Shown piece by piece: positions 1 through 9,837 of a stretch of DNA of 64,000 bases. The DNA comes from Streptomyces pluripotens (lineage in GTDB: Bacteria > Actinomycetota > Actinomycetes > Streptomycetales > Streptomycetaceae), in NCBI RefSeq assembly GCF_000802245.2, contig NZ_CP021080.1, forward strand, positions 5,456,001 to 5,520,000, read 5' to 3'. Both the position numbers and the translations under genes were made by a program. Under the pieces are notes generated by a model that did no database searches, was not told the DNA's origin, and saw nothing but the letters and a program-made list of their open reading frames with translations. Each line of letters begins with the position of its first letter. Position 1 is the first letter of the stretch.

Positions 1-1224
1 CAGGACCAGCAGCCCCTCGGCGTGGCAGGCCTTGGCGAGGGCGGCGGTGGCCTCCGGGTTCGGCTCCTTGGTGGTGCGGTCCTTGACCAACTCGATGGCG
101 ATCATCGCACCACGGCCCCGGATGTCACCGATGATGTCGAACTTCTCGGCCATGGCGCTGAGGCGATCCTTCATGACCTCCTCGATGCGCTTGGCCTTGC
201 CGTTGAGGTCCAGTTCCTTCATGGTCTCGATGGCACCGAGCGCGCCGGCGCAGGCCACTGGGTTACCCCCATAGGTGCCGCCGAGACCGCCCGCGTGCGC
301 GGCGTCCATGATCTCGGCGCGGCCGGTGACCGCGGCCAGCGGCAGGCCGCCGGCGATGCCCTTGGCGGTGGTGATCAGGTCCGGGACGATGCCCTCGTCC
401 TCACAGGCGAACCACTGACCGGTACGGCAGAAGCCGGACTGGATCTCGTCCGCGACGAAGACGATGCCGTGGTCGGCGGCGAACTGGCGTATGGCCGGCA
501 GGAAGCCCTTGGCCGGCTCGATGAAGCCGCCCTCACCGAGCACCGGCTCGATGATGATCGCGGCCACGTTCTCCGGACCGACCTGCTTGGTGATCTGGTC
601 GATGGCCTGCGCGGCGGCCTCGGGACCCGCATGCTCCGGGCCGGTCGGCCAGCGGTAGCCGTAGGCGACCGGGACACGGTAGACCTCGGGGGCGAACGGA
701 CCGAAGCCGTGCTTGTAGGGCATGTTCTTCGCGGTCAGCGCCATGGTGAGGTTCGTACGGCCGTGGTAACCGTGGTCGAACACGACGACCGCCTGGCGCT
801 TGGTGTAGGCGCGGGCGATCTTGACGGCGTTCTCAACGGCCTCGGCGCCGGAGTTGAACAGCGCGGACTTCTTCGCGTGGTCACCCGGGGTGAGCTCGGC
901 GAGGGCCTCGGCGACCTCCACGTAGCCCTCGTACGGGGTGACCATGAAACAGGTGTGGGTGAAGGCGGCCAGCTGGGCGCTCGCCCGGCGGACGACGGCC
1001 TCGGCGGACGCGCCGACACTCGTCACGGCGATGCCGGAACCGAAGTCGATCAGCCGGTTTCCGTCGACGTCCTCGATGATGCCGCCGCCCGCTCGCGCGG
1101 TGAACACGGGCAGCACGGAACCCACGCCCTGGGCAACCGCGGCGGTACGGCGGGCCTGCAGTTCCTGCGACTTCGGGCCGGGGATGGCGGTGACGACGCG
1201 GCGCTCCTGCGGAAGTGCGGTCAT
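1..1224 (-). CDS. gabT: 4-aminobutyrate aminotransferase (partial, runs off the window)
   Basis: Class III PLP-dependent aminotransferase that converts GABA and 2-oxoglutarate to succinate semialdehyde and glutamate. About 408 N-terminal residues are present; the C-terminus lies beyond base 1. Visible family motifs are the cofactor-region stretch NSGAEAVENAVKIAR, the PLP-ring aspartate in FVADEIQSGF, and the Schiff-base lysine in LITTAKGIAGGLPL. The ATG at 1224 follows a GGGAG ribosome site. It is divergent from the next gene. The PucR regulator and aldehyde dehydrogenase nearby fit a GABA or polyamine catabolic neighbourhood, which is inference from position. A related omega-amino acid transaminase cannot be fully excluded, but the GABA assignment is the usual one for this sequence type. 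Confidence 0.93.
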   Translation of the reverse strand, partial: MTALPQERRVVTAIPGPKSQELQARRTAAVAQGVGSVLPVFTARAGGGIIEDVDGNRLIDFGSGIAVTSVGASAEAVVRRASAQLAAFTHTCFMVTPYEGYVEVAEALAELTPGDHAKKSALFNSGAEAVENAVKIARAYTKRQAVVVFDHGYHGRTNLTMALTAKNMPYKHGFGPFAPEVYRVPVAYGYRWPTGPEHAGPEAAAQAIDQITKQVGPENVAAIIIEPVLGEGGFIEPAKGFLPAIRQFAADHGIVFVADEIQSGFCRTGQWFACEDEGIVPDLITTAKGIAGGLPLAAVTGRAEIMDAAHAGGLGGTYGGNPVACAGALGAIETMKELDLNGKAKRIEEVMKDRLSAMAEKFDIIGDIRGRGAMIAIELVKDRTTKEPNPEATAALAKACHAEGLLVL

Positions 1225-1545
1225 GGGGGCTCCCTGATGATCTTGCGTACCGGAAACGGTGCCGGACGGTGCTGGACGGTGCCGGGCTTCTCCGGGTCGT
1301 TCCGGGCGGTGCGATGTCGGACGCTTGCCTTCTCTCTTCGCAGGTTAGAGCCGGGTGCGGGGGGTGGGCATGCTCCATGTGGGTGTTGTCGGCGACTCCG
1401 GTTGTCCGCTGTGGACAGAGGCAGGCGGTCGGCGCCCGCCCGGCCGTCGGCTCCTCTCGGCCGTGTATACGGTGAACTCCCCTTGCCGGGGCGTTAGATT
1501 GGCTCGCTGACGGTGGACGGAACGGCAGGTCAGGGGGCAACGCGG

Positions 1546-3672
1546 ATGGACAGCGACGGGACGCGGGACGCGCGTGCCACACATGCGAATCCTGTGCCGC
1601 GCCCGGCAGGGCCTCCTGAGGGGGGTGCCCTACCTCCCATGCCCACGGCACCGCCCGGCGCACCGCCGAAACCGGACGGCTCCGCCTTCCTGGCCTGGCT
1701 GCGCGCGTCCCGCCCAGAGGCCGCGCCCGGTGTGTGGCGCCTCGGACACCGACCCCGGCCCGAGCTGGAACCCGAGCGCACGCCGGCCCGGCAGCTGCTC
1801 AGCGGTGCGCTGATCGCCTTTCTGGTGGGCTGGCTGGTGTGGTCCCTGCTGTGGAACGGCTACCTCGGAGGCTGGTGGGTGCTGCCGCTGCAGTTGCTCG
1901 TCCCGGACTCGTGGCGCAACAGCGGCAGCAATGTGGCGCTGGCCTTCCTCTGGTACGGCTACTACACCCTCATCGCGCTCGCCATCCTGTCCGTCGTCGG
2001 CCGCCTCGGCCGCTGGGGCGAGGTCTGGCGCCGCTACGGGCCGCCGGCCTGGCGTCCGACCGGCGCCGTGGCCGAGCGCCCGCCCGCCCCCGAGCAGGAC
2101 CCCGCCGAGTGGCCCCAACTGCGTCGGGCCGGCGCCCAGGAAGCCGCCGAGCGGCTGGCTGCCGAGGCACGGGCCGGGCTGATGCGGGACGTCGACCACG
2201 CGCGGATCGACCGGGCCTGGCAGGGCGTGCGCTCGGGCCGTCACCCCCTCGCCACCTTCACCCGTGCCGTACTGACGGACGGCGCCGCCGCCTGCCTGCA
2301 CCCCTCCGGTGAGCGCGACCTGCCCGCCCGGCACGCCCGCCACGACCTGCTCACCGGCCAGGTCCGGCTCGGCACCACCGCCGACGACCCGCGCAATCCC
2401 TACCACTACCGGGGCGCTGGACTCGGCCTCGGCACCGATCTGCTCGGTACCTCGCTGCTCGCCGTCGGCCCTGCCGGTTCCGGCAAGACCGCAGCCGTGG
2501 TCCGGCCGCTCGCCGAGTCCCTGTGCCTGCACGCCCTCGCCGGCCGGGCGTCGGTCGTGGCCGTCGGCGCGGCGGGCGCGGGACTGGGCGCGGCCGATGC
2601 GTACGACGTCGTCGTACGCATCGGCCACCCGGAGTCCGTCCACGACCTCGACCTCTACGGCGGCACCACCGACCCCGACGAGGCGGCAGCCATACTGGCC
2701 GAGGCCCTCGTCGGTGACCTGGCCGACCCGCACCCGGGCAGCGACAGCCGCCGTTCCGCGACGGTCCTCGCCCAATTGCTCGGCCCCTTCCGCGCCGTCC
2801 ACGATCGCTTCCCGTCCGTACCCGAACTGCGGCAGCTCCTCGACGGTGTGCCCGGCCCGCTGGCCGCGCTCCGCAAGGCGCTCACCGACACCGGTCAGGA
2901 CTCACTATTGCGGGAGCTCGACGCCCGGGAGCGGCAGCTGGCCCATCCCGGTGACGTCGCCACCGTGCTCGCCGACCGGATCGCGCTGCTCGACCGGCCC
3001 GCCTTCGCTCCCTTCTTCGACACCTCCGGCCAGACCCGGCCGTTCTCGCTCACGGCCCTCGACCACCCCGTTCGCGTCCGTATCGACCTGCCGCAGCGCG
3101 GTCACGCCGACGCCTCACGGATCCTCGCCCGGCTGGTCCTCGCCCAGTTCACCGCCGCCGTCTCGGCGCGCGAGGACCGGTCGCTGTTCGCTTGTCTCCT
3201 GCTGGACGACGCCTCCGGCGCCGTCACCCCGGAGGCCGTGCGCGGCATCCAACGGCTGCGGTCCGCAGGCGCCGGAGTGGTGCTCTCGCTGCGCACGCTG
3301 GACGACGTGCCCAGGCCGCTGCGCGGCCCGCTGCTCGGCGCCACCGGCTGCCGGATGGCACTGTCCGGCCTCACCCCCTGGGACGGCCAGGACTTCGCCG
3401 AGGTGTGGGGCAAGGAGTGGACCGAGACCCGGGACGTCACCGACCGGCAGATCATCGCCGAGACCCCAGCCGGCAAGGCCGTGCACATGCTGCGCCGGGT
3501 CATCACCGGACAGGCGCCCACCGCCCGCGCGATCACCGTCCGCCAGGTGGAACGGGAGCGCTGGTCGGCCTCCGAGCTCGCGCACGGGGTACCGCCGGGG
3601 CACGCGGTGCTGTCGCTGACGACGGTGCGGGGAGAACATGCGCCACCTCTGCTGGTGGATCTGCGCGGGTGA
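1546..3672 (+). CDS. Membrane-anchored VirD4/TraG-like P-loop ATPase
   Basis: A 708-residue protein with a proline-rich N-terminus and two to three transmembrane segments around residues 75-165. A large cytoplasmic ATPase domain follows. The Walker A motif GPAGSGKT is at residues 308-315. The later region with SLRTLDDV and the glycine-rich GLTPWDGQDF segment resembles the C-terminal half of type IV coupling proteins (VirD4/TraG/TraM type). I chose ATG 1546 because AGGGGGC precedes it at good distance; an in-frame GTG at 1513 would add 11 residues but has no clear ribosome site. No relaxase or conjugation genes flank it, so a chromosomal housekeeping or DNA/protein transport role is possible. 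Its real function is unknown. Confidence 0.8.
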   Translation: MDSDGTRDARATHANPVPRPAGPPEGGALPPMPTAPPGAPPKPDGSAFLAWLRASRPEAAPGVWRLGHRPRPELEPERTPARQLLSGALIAFLVGWLVWSLLWNGYLGGWWVLPLQLLVPDSWRNSGSNVALAFLWYGYYTLIALAILSVVGRLGRWGEVWRRYGPPAWRPTGAVAERPPAPEQDPAEWPQLRRAGAQEAAERLAAEARAGLMRDVDHARIDRAWQGVRSGRHPLATFTRAVLTDGAAACLHPSGERDLPARHARHDLLTGQVRLGTTADDPRNPYHYRGAGLGLGTDLLGTSLLAVGPAGSGKTAAVVRPLAESLCLHALAGRASVVAVGAAGAGLGAADAYDVVVRIGHPESVHDLDLYGGTTDPDEAAAILAEALVGDLADPHPGSDSRRSATVLAQLLGPFRAVHDRFPSVPELRQLLDGVPGPLAALRKALTDTGQDSLLRELDARERQLAHPGDVATVLADRIALLDRPAFAPFFDTSGQTRPFSLTALDHPVRVRIDLPQRGHADASRILARLVLAQFTAAVSAREDRSLFACLLLDDASGAVTPEAVRGIQRLRSAGAGVVLSLRTLDDVPRPLRGPLLGATGCRMALSGLTPWDGQDFAEVWGKEWTETRDVTDRQIIAETPAGKAVHMLRRVITGQAPTARAITVRQVERERWSASELAHGVPPGHAVLSLTTVRGEHAPPLLVDLRG

Positions 3673-3902
3673 GGTCGGCGAGGCGGGCGAGGGCAGTGAG
3701 CTGCACGGACGCGGCGCGAACCAGGTGCCGACGAGGCGCGGGTGAGGTGCGGTCGAGGCGATGAAGCGGGGCCGGTCCCGGCGGAGGACGGTCGGCCACC
3801 GTACGGTGAGGCAGAATCGGCAGAGGCCGTTCGTACGCAACGGCCAAAAGATCACCGTGATCACCGGACCCGGACCTCCCTCCCCCCCACCGTGAAGGCC
3901 CC

Positions 3903-5549
3903 ATGCCCCCGACCCTCGCCTCGCTCGTCCACCACTCGGCGCTCAAGCTGATCGTGCGCGCGGGCGGGGACCACCTCGACGTACCCGTCCGCTGGGCCCA
4001 CGTCAGCGAGCTGGCCGACCCGGTGCCGTACATGGAGGGCGGGGAGCTGCTGCTGATCACCGCGCTCAAGCTGGACGCGGAGGATCCCGAGTCGATGCGC
4101 CGCTATGTGCGGCGACTGGTCGGCGCGGGGGTGGTCGGGCTCGGGTTCGCCGTCGGAGTCAACTACGACGAGATCCCGCAGGCGCTCGTGGACGCCGCCA
4201 AGGAAGAGGGGTTGCCGCTGCTGGAGGTGCCCCGACGCACCCCCTTCCTCGCCATCAGCAAGGCCGTGTCCGCGGCGATCGCCGCCGAACAGTACCGGGC
4301 AGTCACAGCGGGCTTCGCCGCCCAGCGAGAACTGACCAGGCAGACGCTGAACTCGGGCCCCGAAGGGCTGCTCACCGCGCTTGCCGGACACATAGACGGG
4401 TGGGCGGCGCTGTACGACGCGTCGGGCTCCGTCGTGGCCGCCGCACCGGACTGGGCCGCCCGGCGGGCCGCCCGCCTCACCGCAGAGGTCGAACGGCTGC
4501 GGGAGCGGCCCGCACCCGCGTCGGCGGTGGTCGGCGTCCCAGACCACGAGGACCGGGTCGAACTGCACTCGATCGGCACGGGACGGCGCCCGCGCGCCGC
4601 CCTGGCGGTCGGTACGGCTGCCGCCCCCGGCACCGCCGAGCGGTACGCCGTCCACTCCGCGATCGCTCTTCTCACCCTGACCACCGAGCGCTCCCGCTCC
4701 CTGCACGCGGCCGAGCAGCGGATAGGCGCGGCGGTGCTACGCATGCTGCTCGCTGGAGAGCCCGACCACGCCCGCACCGTCGCCGGGGACCTGTACGGCG
4801 GGCTGCTGGACGCGCCGTTCCGGATGATCGTCGTCGAGTCGGTCCCCGGCCCCGCGGCGCGGGCGCGCGCAGCCGGCCAGGAACCGGCACCGGTGTCCGC
4901 GTCCGGCCCGGCAGTCCCGCTCGCCACCGGCGACCCGGGCGGCCTCGCGGAGACCGTGGAGTCCGCCGCCGCGCGTGCCGGGGAGACCCTGCTGGTCGTA
5001 CCCGAGGGGGATCGGCTGGTGGTGCTGGCCGCAGACGGGGGCGCGGCGGTGGCCGCCTGCGCGGAGTACGCGACGGCGGCGGAGGCGGCACGCGCGGTGT
5101 CCGAACACACCGGTGCGGACGAGTACGCGCTGGTCGTCGGAGTCTCCGCGCCGGCCGGTCCGATCGCTGCGGCGGTGGCCTACAAGCAGGCCGAACAGGC
5201 GCTGTCGGTGGCGCGGCGGCGGGGGAGGGTACTGGTGGAACACGAGCAGGTGGCCGCCGGATCCGTACTGCCGCTGCTGGCCGACGACGCGGTGAAGGCG
5301 TTCGCCGACGGGCTGCTGCGGGCACTGCGTGAGCACGATGCGACGGGGCGAGGAGATCTAGTCGCATCGCTGCGCGCCTGGCTGTCCCGGCACGGGCAGT
5401 GGGACTCGGCGGCCGCGGACCTTGGTGTGCACCGGCACACGCTCCGGTACCGCATGCGACGGGTCGAGGAGATCCTCGGCCGTTCGCTGGACGACCCGGA
5501 CGTCCGGATGGAGCTGTGGCTGGCCTTGAAGGCCACCTCCACCGAGTAG
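3903..5549 (+). CDS. PucR family transcriptional regulator
   Basis: A 548-residue regulator. An N-terminal PucR domain (about residues 5-125, starting LASLVHHSALKLIVRAGG) is followed by a variable GGDEF-like middle. A C-terminal helix-turn-helix (HTH_30/PucR_C type) near residues 490-545 includes HGQWDSAAADLGVHRHTLRYR. PucR proteins usually sense a nitrogen-containing metabolite and activate nearby catabolic genes. The aldehyde dehydrogenase gene starts 139 bp downstream on the same strand and gabT is close, so control of GABA or polyamine degradation is the natural inference; nothing in the sequence proves the ligand. The start ATG follows a weak GAAGG site. Confidence 0.9.
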   Translation: MPPTLASLVHHSALKLIVRAGGDHLDVPVRWAHVSELADPVPYMEGGELLLITALKLDAEDPESMRRYVRRLVGAGVVGLGFAVGVNYDEIPQALVDAAKEEGLPLLEVPRRTPFLAISKAVSAAIAAEQYRAVTAGFAAQRELTRQTLNSGPEGLLTALAGHIDGWAALYDASGSVVAAAPDWAARRAARLTAEVERLRERPAPASAVVGVPDHEDRVELHSIGTGRRPRAALAVGTAAAPGTAERYAVHSAIALLTLTTERSRSLHAAEQRIGAAVLRMLLAGEPDHARTVAGDLYGGLLDAPFRMIVVESVPGPAARARAAGQEPAPVSASGPAVPLATGDPGGLAETVESAAARAGETLLVVPEGDRLVVLAADGGAAVAACAEYATAAEAARAVSEHTGADEYALVVGVSAPAGPIAAAVAYKQAEQALSVARRRGRVLVEHEQVAAGSVLPLLADDAVKAFADGLLRALREHDATGRGDLVASLRAWLSRHGQWDSAAADLGVHRHTLRYRMRRVEEILGRSLDDPDVRMELWLALKATSTE

Positions 5550-5688
5550 CCCGGACAACCGAGTAGTCCAAACAGTAGTACCCGGCCGGTCCACTCCTAC
5601 GGCTCGGACAAACACCCCCTGGCCGCCCTCGCCCTACCGTGGACCACGCACCGAAAGACCCCCGACGCGGAAAGGCCGGGACTCGCAC

Positions 5689-7149
5689 ATGCCCGACAAG
5701 AACGTCTCAGCCACCCACGCCTTCTGGCTCGCCGGCCGCCAGGCCGCCGGCGATGACACCTTCGACGTCACCTCGCCCTGGGACGGTCGGCTCGTCGGCA
5801 AAGTGAGCGTGCCGACCGACGCCCAGATCGAGGAGGCCGTGGCCGCCGCATACGCCGTGCGGGACGAGTTCGCCGCTACTCCGGCGCACGTGCGTGCCGC
5901 CGCCCTCGACCACGTCAGCAAGCGACTGGTCGAGCGCACCGAGGAGATCGCCCAGCTGATCTCCGCCGAGAACGGCAAGCCGGTCAAGTGGGCCCGGGGC
6001 GAGGTCGGCCGCGCCGTCTCGGTGTTCCGGTTCGCCGCCGAGGAGGCCCGCCGGTTCAACGGCGGTGAGGCCCAGCGCCTGGACACCGACCTCGGCGGTC
6101 AGGGCCGCCTGGCCCTGACCCGGCGCTTCCCGAAGGGTGTCGTGCTCGGCATCGCGCCCTTCAACTTCCCGCTGAACCTGTGCGCACACAAGGTCGCCCC
6201 CGCGATCGCCGCCGGTGCTCCGATCATCCTCAAGCCGGCCCCGGCCACCCCCCTCTCCGGTCTGATCATCGGCGACCTGCTCACCGAGACCGACCTGCCC
6301 GCCGGCTCCTGGTCGATCCTCCCGGTCCCCAACGACCGCATGCCCGCCCTGGTCCAGGACGAGCGTCTGCCGGTCATCTCCTTCACGGGTTCCGAGAAGG
6401 TCGGCTACGCGATCATGGACTCGGTGCCGCGCAAGCACTGCACCCTGGAACTGGGCGGCAACGGCGCTGCCGTCGTCCTCGGCGACTACGCGACCGACGC
6501 CGACCTCGACTGGGCCGCCAGCCGCATCGCGACCTTCTCCAACTACCAGGGTGGCCAGTCCTGCATCTCGGTGCAGCGCGTGATCGCCGACGCCTCCGTG
6601 CACGACCGGCTGCTGCCGCGCATCGTCGCTGCCGTCGAGGCCCAGGTCACGGGTGACCCGGGCGACGCCAAGACCGATGTGGGCCCGCTGGTCAGCGAGG
6701 ACGCTGCACGGCGTGTCGAGTCCTGGGTGGACGAGGCGGTCGCCGCCGGAGCCACCCTGCTCACCGGCGGCAAGCGCGACGGCGCCTCCTACGCGCCGAC
6801 CGTCCTCACCGACGTACCCGCGCACGCCACGCTCGCCTGCGAGGAGGTCTTCGGCCCCGTCCTCACCGTGCAGAAGGTGGAGGGCGAGGCCGAGGCGTTC
6901 GCCGCGGTCAACGACTCCAAGTACGGCCTGCAGGCGGGCGTGTTCACCCACGACCTGCAGGTCGCCTTCCGGGCCCACCGCGCCCTGGAAGTCGGCGGGG
7001 TGGTCATCGGCGACGTTCCCTCCTACCGTGCCGACCAGATGCCGTACGGCGGTGCCAAGCAGTCCGGCGTCGGCCGCGAGGGCGTGCGGTTCGCCATGGA
7101 CGACTACACCTACGAGCGCGTGCTGGTGCTGACCGGTCTCGCACTCTGA
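5689..7149 (+). CDS. NAD(P)-dependent aldehyde dehydrogenase family protein
   Basis: A 486-residue aldehyde dehydrogenase. The catalytic cysteine lies in QGGQSCISVQRV and the general-base glutamate in LELGGNGAAVV. IAPFNFPLNL and the glycine-rich SFTGSEKVG segment form the cofactor site. The length is typical for the family. It sits directly downstream of the PucR regulator, and a strong hairpin terminator follows 22 bp after the stop. Succinate-semialdehyde or another amino-aldehyde is a plausible substrate because gabT is close by, but substrate cannot be read from sequence alone. The start ATG has a good site (GGAAAGGCCGGGA) upstream. Confidence 0.92.
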   Translation: MPDKNVSATHAFWLAGRQAAGDDTFDVTSPWDGRLVGKVSVPTDAQIEEAVAAAYAVRDEFAATPAHVRAAALDHVSKRLVERTEEIAQLISAENGKPVKWARGEVGRAVSVFRFAAEEARRFNGGEAQRLDTDLGGQGRLALTRRFPKGVVLGIAPFNFPLNLCAHKVAPAIAAGAPIILKPAPATPLSGLIIGDLLTETDLPAGSWSILPVPNDRMPALVQDERLPVISFTGSEKVGYAIMDSVPRKHCTLELGGNGAAVVLGDYATDADLDWAASRIATFSNYQGGQSCISVQRVIADASVHDRLLPRIVAAVEAQVTGDPGDAKTDVGPLVSEDAARRVESWVDEAVAAGATLLTGGKRDGASYAPTVLTDVPAHATLACEEVFGPVLTVQKVEGEAEAFAAVNDSKYGLQAGVFTHDLQVAFRAHRALEVGGVVIGDVPSYRADQMPYGGAKQSGVGREGVRFAMDDYTYERVLVLTGLAL

Positions 7150-7171
7150 CCTGCCACGGACAGGTCGGCTG

Positions 7172-7210
7172 GAACGGCCGCAGCCCACTGTGCGGGGGCT
7201 GCGGCCGTTC
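7172..7210 (+). terminator. Strong hairpin terminator after the aldehyde dehydrogenase gene
   Basis: A perfect 15-bp inverted repeat (arms 7172-7186 and 7196-7210, 9-nt loop) starts 22 bp after the stop codon. A short T-rich stretch (TCGTTGTTTA) follows it. Confidence 0.88.
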
Positions 7211-7220
7211 TCGTTGTTTA

Positions 7221-7270
7221 CTGCCGGTCGCTGCCGGTCGCTGCCGGTCGCTGCCGGTCGCTGCCGGTCG
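7221..7270. repeat. Tandem repeat, 10-bp unit, five identical copies
   Basis: The unit CTGCCGGTCG is repeated five times without a mismatch, then degenerates into two 9-bp CCGTCGTTG-like units up to about 7288. It lies just downstream of the terminator in the 481-bp gene-free interval 7150-7630. The rest of that interval holds no gene that I can support. Near 7570 there is a small inverted repeat (CCAGT-AGC-ACTGG) that may belong to the next gene's control region. Confidence 0.95.
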
Positions 7271-7630
7271 CCGTCGTTGCCGTCGTTGCTGTCGGCCGCG
7301 TGGGCCCCAGCTGGTCCGGCGACCGGTTGGGGCGAGCGTCGACGACGGTGCGCACGCTTTCCGGGGATCTGGCACACGCCCCGGGTCCGCCCCCGGGCCG
7401 TGCAACACCCTCGTGGCGGTGCCCCTGGTCACGCGGTCCGGCTCGGCGGGCGAAGGCACGGCACGCGGCGGGCGCGAGGGGCGTGCCCTTTTGGGGCCGC
7501 GGCAGGGCTTTCGGCCGATCGGACGCGCGAGGGGTGGTGGGGTCGGCCCGTTTCGGGTACCAACGATCCAGTAGCACTGGTCGGTAATGAACGGTACGCA
7601 ATCATCCCTCTTCGTGGCGAGGTGAGCCTC

Positions 7631-9571
7631 ATGTCCGCCCCCACCACCCCACGCACCACTGTGACCGAGCGCGAGGCCCGCCGGGTGGCGGAGGCCGCCC
7701 GGGAACAGGACTGGCGCAAGCCCAGCTTCGCCAAGGAGCTGTTCCTGGGACGCTTCCGGCTCGACCTCATCCATCCCCATCCGCTCCCCGACGACGAGTC
7801 CGTCCGGCGCGGTGAGCAGTTCCTGGCCGAACTGCGCACCTTCTGCGAGACCGCCGTCGACCCGGCCCGGATCGAGCGTGAGGCGCGCATCCCCGATGAG
7901 GTGATCGCCGGACTGAAGGAGCTCGGCGCCCTCGGCATGAAGATCGACCCCACGTACGGCGGTCTCGGCCTCAGCCAGCTCTACTACAACAAGGCCCTTG
8001 CCCTGGCCGGCTCCGTGAGCCCCGCGGTCGGCGCGCTGCTCTCGGCCCACCAGTCGATCGGCGTGCCGCAGCCCTTGAAGCTCTTCGGCACCCAGGAGCA
8101 GAAGGACACGTTCCTGCCCCGCTGCGCCCGCACCGACATCTCCGCTTTCCTGCTCACCGAACCGGACGTCGGCTCCGATCCGGCCCGCCTCGCCACCACC
8201 GCCGTACCCGACGGCGACGACTACATCCTCGACGGGGTGAAACTGTGGACCACCAACGGGGTGGTCGCCGACCTGCTCGTCGTCATGGCACGGGTACCGA
8301 GGTCCGAAGGCCACAAGGGCGGCATCACGGCGTTCGTGGTGGAAGCGGTCTCGGAGGGCGTCACGGTCGAGAACCGCAACGCCTTCATGGGCCTGCGCGG
8401 TATCGAGAACGGCGTCACCCGCTTCCACCGGGTCCGGGTTCCGGCCGCCCACCGCATCGGCCCGGAGGGCGCCGGACTGAAGATCGCCCTCACCACCCTC
8501 AACACCGGTCGGCTCTCGCTGCCCGCGATGTGCGCCGGCGCAGGCAAATGGTGCCTGAAGATCGCCCGCGAGTGGTCGGCGGAGCGCGAACAATGGGGCA
8601 AGCCGGTGGCGCTGCACGAGGCCGTCGGTTCCAAGATCAGCTTCATCGCAGCCACGACCTTCGCCCTGGAGGCGGTGCTCGACCTGTCCTCCCAGATGGC
8701 CGATGAGGACCGCAACGACATCCGCATCGAGGCCGCCCTCGCCAAGCTCTACGGCTCGGAGATGGCCTGGACGATGGCCGATGAACTGGTCCAGATCCGT
8801 GGTGGTCGCGGCTACGAGACGGCCGAGTCCCTCAGGGCGCGTGGCGAACGGCCGGTTCCGGCCGAACAACTGCTGCGTGACCTGCGCATCAACCGCATCT
8901 TCGAGGGTTCGACCGAGATCATGCATCTGCTGATCGCCCGCGAGGCGGTCGACGCCCACCTGTCCGTGGCCGGCGACCTCATCGACCCCGACAAGTCCCT
9001 GTCCGACAAGGCGAAGGCGGGTGCCAACGCGGGTGTCTTCTACGCCAAATGGCTACCGAAGCTGATCACCGGACCCGGTCAGCTGCCCACCTCCTACGGT
9101 CAGTTCAAGCACGAGGTCGACCTCTCCGGGCACCTGCGCTACGTCGAGCGCACCGCCCGGAAACTGGCCCGGTCCACCTTCTACGCCATGTCCCGCTGGC
9201 AGGGCCGGATGGAGACCAAGCAGGGCTTCCTCGGTCGGATCGTCGACATCGGCGCGGAACTGTTCGCGATGAGCGCGGCCTGTGTCCGGGCCGAACTGCT
9301 GCGCAGCAGGGGCGAGCACGGCCGCGAGGCCTACCAGCTCGCCGATGCCTTCTGCCACCAGGCCCGCATTCGGGTCGAGGAACTCTTCGGCCGCCTGTGG
9401 AGCAACACCGACGACCTGGACCGCAAGGTGGTCAAGGGGGTCCTCGGCGGGGCCTACACGTGGCTGGAGGAGGGCGTCCTCGACCCCTCGGGCGAGGGCC
9501 CGTGGATCGCCGACACCACCCCGCCGGACAGCCCGCGCCCCAATGTGCGCAGGCCGTTCTCAACCGGGTGA
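7631..9571 (+). CDS. Acyl-CoA dehydrogenase family protein (long form)
   Basis: A flavoprotein of 646 residues, about 250 longer than classical short-chain acyl-CoA dehydrogenases. The core shows FLLTEPDVGSDPARL (flavin and substrate binding), QIRGGRGYETAESL and NRIFEGSTEIMHL. The additional C-terminal helical domain (about residues 430-640) is as in other long actinobacterial members. It would catalyse FAD-dependent alpha,beta-dehydrogenation of an acyl-CoA. The start ATG 7631 is preceded by GAGGTGAG; the open frame extends far upstream but without ribosome sites. It is monocistronic, bounded by a hairpin terminator on each side. Confidence 0.92.
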   Translation: MSAPTTPRTTVTEREARRVAEAAREQDWRKPSFAKELFLGRFRLDLIHPHPLPDDESVRRGEQFLAELRTFCETAVDPARIEREARIPDEVIAGLKELGALGMKIDPTYGGLGLSQLYYNKALALAGSVSPAVGALLSAHQSIGVPQPLKLFGTQEQKDTFLPRCARTDISAFLLTEPDVGSDPARLATTAVPDGDDYILDGVKLWTTNGVVADLLVVMARVPRSEGHKGGITAFVVEAVSEGVTVENRNAFMGLRGIENGVTRFHRVRVPAAHRIGPEGAGLKIALTTLNTGRLSLPAMCAGAGKWCLKIAREWSAEREQWGKPVALHEAVGSKISFIAATTFALEAVLDLSSQMADEDRNDIRIEAALAKLYGSEMAWTMADELVQIRGGRGYETAESLRARGERPVPAEQLLRDLRINRIFEGSTEIMHLLIAREAVDAHLSVAGDLIDPDKSLSDKAKAGANAGVFYAKWLPKLITGPGQLPTSYGQFKHEVDLSGHLRYVERTARKLARSTFYAMSRWQGRMETKQGFLGRIVDIGAELFAMSAACVRAELLRSRGEHGREAYQLADAFCHQARIRVEELFGRLWSNTDDLDRKVVKGVLGGAYTWLEEGVLDPSGEGPWIADTTPPDSPRPNVRRPFSTG

Positions 9572-9656
9572 CGGCGTGCGGAACCGACGCACCGGGGCGG
9601 CGAGCGGCGACGGCACGTGATGCCGTCGGGTGGCCCTGCGAGTGGTGACGCCGGGT

Positions 9657-9680
9657 GCCCGGCGGCGCGCGCCGCCGGGC
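9657..9680 (+). terminator. Perfect 24-bp palindrome, probable terminator
   Basis: A perfect 12+12 palindrome 86 bp after the acyl-CoA dehydrogenase stop. It would fold as a very GC-rich hairpin. No U-tract follows, as is common in Streptomyces. Confidence 0.6.
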
Positions 9681-9837
9681 CTCCTGCACATGCGAAGGCC
9701 TCCCCCCGGTGCTGCAATGGACGTGGGGCCGTGCCCGGACCGCCGGTCGGTGAGTGTCCGAGCCGCTGCCGTGCACTGCCGTGCACAGTGGGAGCGCAGG
9801 CCAGGGCCCCGACCCGTACCGCCTCCGAGGAGTGGCC

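Noticed and set aside
22..1497. Long plus-strand open frame of 491 codons over gabT
   Set aside because: It is the antisense shadow of the aminotransferase; composition is codon-position GC bias and there is no family motif.
1472..1500. GTGAAC-17-TAGATT as promoter of the VirD4-like gene
   Set aside because: The -35 matches the consensus in only three of six positions; it would fit the ATG at 1546 but is not strong enough to list.
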